From positions 1 through 9,434 of the forward strand of contig CAJBSR010000554.1 of assembly GCA_903958285.1 (NCBI GenBank): a stretch of DNA of 9,434 bases. The letters run 5' to 3'. How positions within the stretch are numbered: position 1 is the first letter of the stretch; each line of letters begins with the position of its first letter. This DNA is from an uncultured Sphingomonadales bacterium. GTDB taxonomy: Bacteria; Pseudomonadota; Alphaproteobacteria; Sphingomonadales; Sphingomonadaceae. Shown piece after piece: positions 7,574 through 9,434 of this stretch. Under the pieces are notes generated by a model. That model worked only from the letters and a program-made list of their open reading frames with translations, made no database searches and was not told the DNA's origin. The translations under genes were made by a program, and so were the position numbers.

Positions 7574-7668
7574 CACGGGGCTAGGCTTTTCTCGCACCGT
7601 CCCGTTTGCGACATGCACGAATGGCTGGCTCTCCGGGAGCAGTGATCTCCAGCGAGCGCGGGGCGACG
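7550..7668. repeat. Cluster of short direct and inverted repeats, possible dispersed intergenic repeat
   Basis: GGCTCTCCG occurs at 7550-7558 and again at 7627-7635 in the same orientation. CGTCGCCCCG (7557-7566) has an exact reverse complement, CGGGGCGACG, at 7659-7668, and similarity extends past the matching core with mismatches. With the perfect hairpin at 7561-7581 this resembles a REP-like or degenerate mobile intergenic repeat of the sort found in alphaproteobacteria. Whether it recurs elsewhere in the genome cannot be seen from one window. From about 7590 to 7739 I find no credible gene on either strand. Confidence 0.35.
7561..7581 (+). terminator. Hairpin with the GFA stop codon in its loop, followed by a T-run
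   Basis: GCCCCGTG (7561-7568) and CACGGGGC (7574-7581) are perfect 8-bp arms around CTTGA, and TGA in that loop is the GFA stop codon. The sequence TAGGCTTTT follows directly (7582-7590), as in an intrinsic terminator. An outer pair of arms, GAGAAAGCC (7532-7540) and GGCTTTTCTC (7584-7593), could extend the structure with one bulge. A terminating ribosome would cover the left arm, so termination could depend on translation. Confidence 0.6.
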
Positions 7669-7739
7669 CGGGTGGGGAAGTGAGATGCCACCGTTGCCGG
7701 CCGTTGAAGATCGTCCCAAATGCCAGGCTGCGAAACAAG

Positions 7740-7871
7740 TCAGGCAAGCCATGCCTTCAAAGCTATGGCGATCAGTATGAGGGTGCCGACAATAAGCCAC
7801 CCTTCCCAAGTTCTGGGTAGGTACCCTATCCCAAATCGTTTGGGGCCAAACCAAAGGCGGGGGTCGTTCAC
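7740..7871 (-). CDS. Small single-span membrane protein of unknown function (43 aa)
   Basis: A 43-codon gene with a GTG start (7869-7871) and TGA stop (7740-7742). A ribosome binding site AGGGA lies six bases upstream of the GTG. The product has two clear halves. Residues 1-24 read MNDPRLWFGPKRF followed by GIGYLPRTWEG; they are rich in Gly, Pro, Trp and basic residues. Residues 25-38 (WLIVGTLILIAIAL) form one hydrophobic helix, followed by KAWLA at the C-terminus. The pattern FGxGxxPxTWxGW recalls, from memory, small conserved membrane proteins of unknown function found widely in bacteria; this needs a search. By the positive-inside rule the basic N-terminus is probably cytoplasmic. It lies 75 bp downstream of dnaE2 on the same strand, so it may be read from that transcript or from its own promoter; I see no convincing -35/-10 pair. 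The membrane-protein character strongly favours this frame over the longer, compositionally odd overlapping frames. Confidence 0.72.
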   Translation of the reverse strand: MNDPRLWFGPKRFGIGYLPRTWEGWLIVGTLILIAIALKAWLA

Positions 7872-7875
7872 TGAA

Positions 7876-7880
7876 AGTCC
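7876..7880 (-). promoter_or_regulatory. Ribosome binding site of the 43-aa gene
   Basis: On the minus strand the bases before the GTG start read CAGGGACTTTCA, which places an AGGGA-type Shine-Dalgarno core about six bases from the start codon. This site is the main reason for choosing the GTG, as no in-frame ATG precedes the conserved-looking block. Confidence 0.5.
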
Positions 7881-7946
7881 CTGAAAAGAGGCGTGGTGCA
7901 AGCAGACGTTAGCAGTAAATTGGGTGTCCGCAATATCCTGCCCCCC

Positions 7947-9434
7947 TCAATGAAAATCCCGTGATTTCGGAAAAATCCGCACATCCCGTGGGTGCCGCAC
8001 CCGTGGATGTTGTGGGTGGGCGAATTCGTCGGCGCGGCTGAGTTGCGGGTCTAGGCGCCGCTGGTCGGATAGGCGCTCAATCTCTGCGTTCCGTTCGGTG
8101 ATGCGGTGGGCCATCAGGTGGACGATGCCTTCGGGGCTGCGCTGCACCTCGCCCGCCACCTGCATCAGGCGGGAGGCCATGACGGCGCGGCGCTGCGTCT
8201 CAAAGGTGCGGGCCCACATGATGATGTTGGCGACGCCGCTTTCATCCTCCAGCGTGACGAAGATTGCCTTGCCATTGCCGGGCCGCTGCCGGACGAGGAC
8301 AAAGCCTGCGACCGCCACCCGCGCGCCGGCCTTGGCGAGCATCAGCTCTGCACAGGAGAGAACACGCTCTGCGCGGAAGACAGGCCGCAGCAGCGCCATC
8401 GGATGCGTTTTGAGCGAGAGGCGGATCGTCTGGTAATCCGCGACGACATGCTCGCCCAGATGCATGGTCGGCAGTGCCATGTCTTCCTCCGCCCCCAACT
8501 CCCGCGCGCGGGCGGCGGCGAACAGGGGTAGCTCATCGGTCGGCGTGCGGCGCACGTCCCACAGGGCCTCGCGCCTATCGAGCGCGATCGAGCGGAAGGC
8601 ATCGGCATCGGCGAGCAGTTTGAGCGCGCGCGAGGGCAAGACCGCCTTGCGCGCCAGTTCTTCCACCGAGGCAAAGGGGCGGCGGGCGGCAATCGCATCG
8701 GCCCAGTCTTCGCGAAAGCCCGACATCTGCCGCATACCCAGCCGCACCGAAAGCGCGGCCTTCTCTGTGCGGACCACGGCGTTGTTCCACGTGCTCTCAT
8801 TCACATCGATGGGCAGCACCTCCACATCGTGTTCGCGCGCATCGCGGACGATCTGCGCGGGCGCGTAGAACCCCATGGGCTGCGAATTGAGGAGAGCCGC
8901 TGCGAACACCGCAGGGTAATGATGCTTGATCCAGGAAGAGACCCAGACGAGCCGGGCAAAGGCAATGGCGTGGCTTTCCGGGAAGCCATAGGAGCCGAAA
9001 CCCTCAATCTGTTTGAAGCAGCGTTCGGCAAAGTCCTGCTCATACCCACGCCGCACCATGCCGCCGACCAGCTTGTCGCGAAAGGCGTCGATCATGCCGA
9101 GGTTTCGGAAGGTCGCCATCGCGCGGCGCAGCTGGTTCGCCTCAGACGGGGTGAATTCCGCCGCGACAATGGCGAGCTTCATCGCCTGTTCCTGAAACAG
9201 CGGCACGCCCAGCGTCTTGCCCAGCACATCGTGCAGCTCATGCGGATCGTGCGGCGGGGCGGGTGAGGGGAAGTCGACCTTCTCCCGCCCCTGCCGCCGC
9301 CGGAGATAGGGGTGGACCATATCGCCCTGAATGGGGCCGGGGCGGACGATGGCGACCTGAATGGCGAGATCATAGAAATTGCGCGGCCGCATGCGGGGCA
9401 GCATGTTCATCTGCGCGCGGCTTTCCACCTGAAA
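7947..9434 (-). CDS. dnaE2: Error-prone DNA polymerase DnaE2/ImuC, C-terminal half (5' part beyond right edge)
   Basis: A family C polymerase of the ImuC/DnaE2 branch, which carries out damage-induced translesion synthesis with ImuA and ImuB. The frame is open to the right edge, so the gene continues out of the window. The GTG at 9426-9428 is an internal Val of the family motif FQVESRAQM and not a start. The 495 visible residues are about half of the roughly 1,050-1,100 aa usual for the family. They contain the RPGP loop (about 31-34), the DnaE signature GFGSYGFPESHAIAFA (about 145-160), a helix-hairpin-helix region (about 230-297) and an OB-fold (about 370-445). The C-terminal HPRDVRIFPKSRDFH is characteristic of DnaE2 and not of replicative DnaE1. 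The PHP domain and catalytic aspartates lie outside the window. imuA and imuB would be expected upstream, off the right edge, and so would a LexA site. No truncation or frameshift is visible. Confidence 0.95.
   Translation of the reverse strand, partial: FQVESRAQMNMLPRMRPRNFYDLAIQVAIVRPGPIQGDMVHPYLRRRQGREKVDFPSPAPPHDPHELHDVLGKTLGVPLFQEQAMKLAIVAAEFTPSEANQLRRAMATFRNLGMIDAFRDKLVGGMVRRGYEQDFAERCFKQIEGFGSYGFPESHAIAFARLVWVSSWIKHHYPAVFAAALLNSQPMGFYAPAQIVRDAREHDVEVLPIDVNESTWNNAVVRTEKAALSVRLGMRQMSGFREDWADAIAARRPFASVEELARKAVLPSRALKLLADADAFRSIALDRREALWDVRRTPTDELPLFAAARARELGAEEDMALPTMHLGEHVVADYQTIRLSLKTHPMALLRPVFRAERVLSCAELMLAKAGARVAVAGFVLVRQRPGNGKAIFVTLEDESGVANIIMWARTFETQRRAVMASRLMQVAGEVQRSPEGIVHLMAHRITERNAEIERLSDQRRLDPQLSRADEFAHPQHPRVRHPRDVRIFPKSRDFH

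Noticed and set aside
7566..7820. 84-codon plus-strand open frame after the GFA gene
   Set aside because: It starts inside the terminator hairpin, has no ribosome binding site and no recognisable product, and runs antisense to the small membrane-protein gene.
7483..7854. 123-codon minus-strand open frame across the GFA 3' end
   Set aside because: It overlaps the GFA gene and the repeat cluster, and the shorter frame at 7740-7871 has a better start, ribosome binding site and membrane helix. Its product looks like translated repeat.
7902..7931. Weak inverted repeat GCAGAC / GTCCGC between dnaE2 and the small gene
   Set aside because: The arms are only 6 bp with one mismatch and an 18-base loop; too weak to call a terminator or operator from one sequence.
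1..9434. Search for CRISPR arrays, tRNA or rRNA genes, phage or transposase genes, defence islands
   Set aside because: No regularly spaced repeats, no tRNA- or rRNA-like segments and no integrase, transposase or defence-type protein motifs were seen; most of the window is filled by confident housekeeping or accessory genes.

Overview
The window looks like chromosomal DNA from an alphaproteobacterium, most likely a sphingomonad (order Sphingomonadales). The evidence is high G+C with strong third-position bias, a large TonB-dependent receptor (TBDR), a TPR-sulfotransferase beside it, and a DnaE2/ImuC-type polymerase. The order-level call is inference from gene content; no 16S or other marker is present.

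Left part (1-3223, + strand): the C-terminal two thirds of a long RelA/SpoT homologue (synthetase, TGS, CC zinc-finger and ACT domains; the hydrolase domain lies off the left edge). Three bases later comes a 539-aa TPR-sulfotransferase that probably shares its transcript. A 117-bp gap with a short dyad at 3224-3243 and a good ribosome binding site leads into an 804-aa TBDR (3341-5755). A GC-rich CUUG-tetraloop hairpin (5766-5791) probably ends that unit.

Middle part (5814-7573, + strand): an AdiC-like APC-superfamily amino-acid transporter overlaps by 7 bp a small GFA/CENP-V zinc protein. The GFA gene is clearly poorer in G+C than its neighbours, and its stop codon sits in the loop of a perfect 8-bp hairpin followed by a T-run, so terminator and C-terminus are fused.

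Right part (7574-9434): a stretch without long genes that does contain a 43-codon gene on the minus strand (7740-7871, GTG start with ribosome binding site). It encodes a single-span membrane protein with a striking Gly/Trp/Pro-rich N-terminal half. The rest of the stretch carries inverted and direct repeat fragments suggestive of a dispersed intergenic repeat. The minus-strand dnaE2 (imuC) gene then runs off the right edge; only its C-terminal half is visible.

The genes do not form one pathway. The clearest functional grouping is rel with the sulfotransferase by transcription, and the sulfotransferase with the receptor by neighbourhood. No CRISPR array, tRNA, rRNA, integrase or intact insertion sequence was seen. 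The least expected items are the small membrane-protein gene, the stop-codon-in-terminator arrangement of the GFA gene, and the rel-sulfotransferase coupling.
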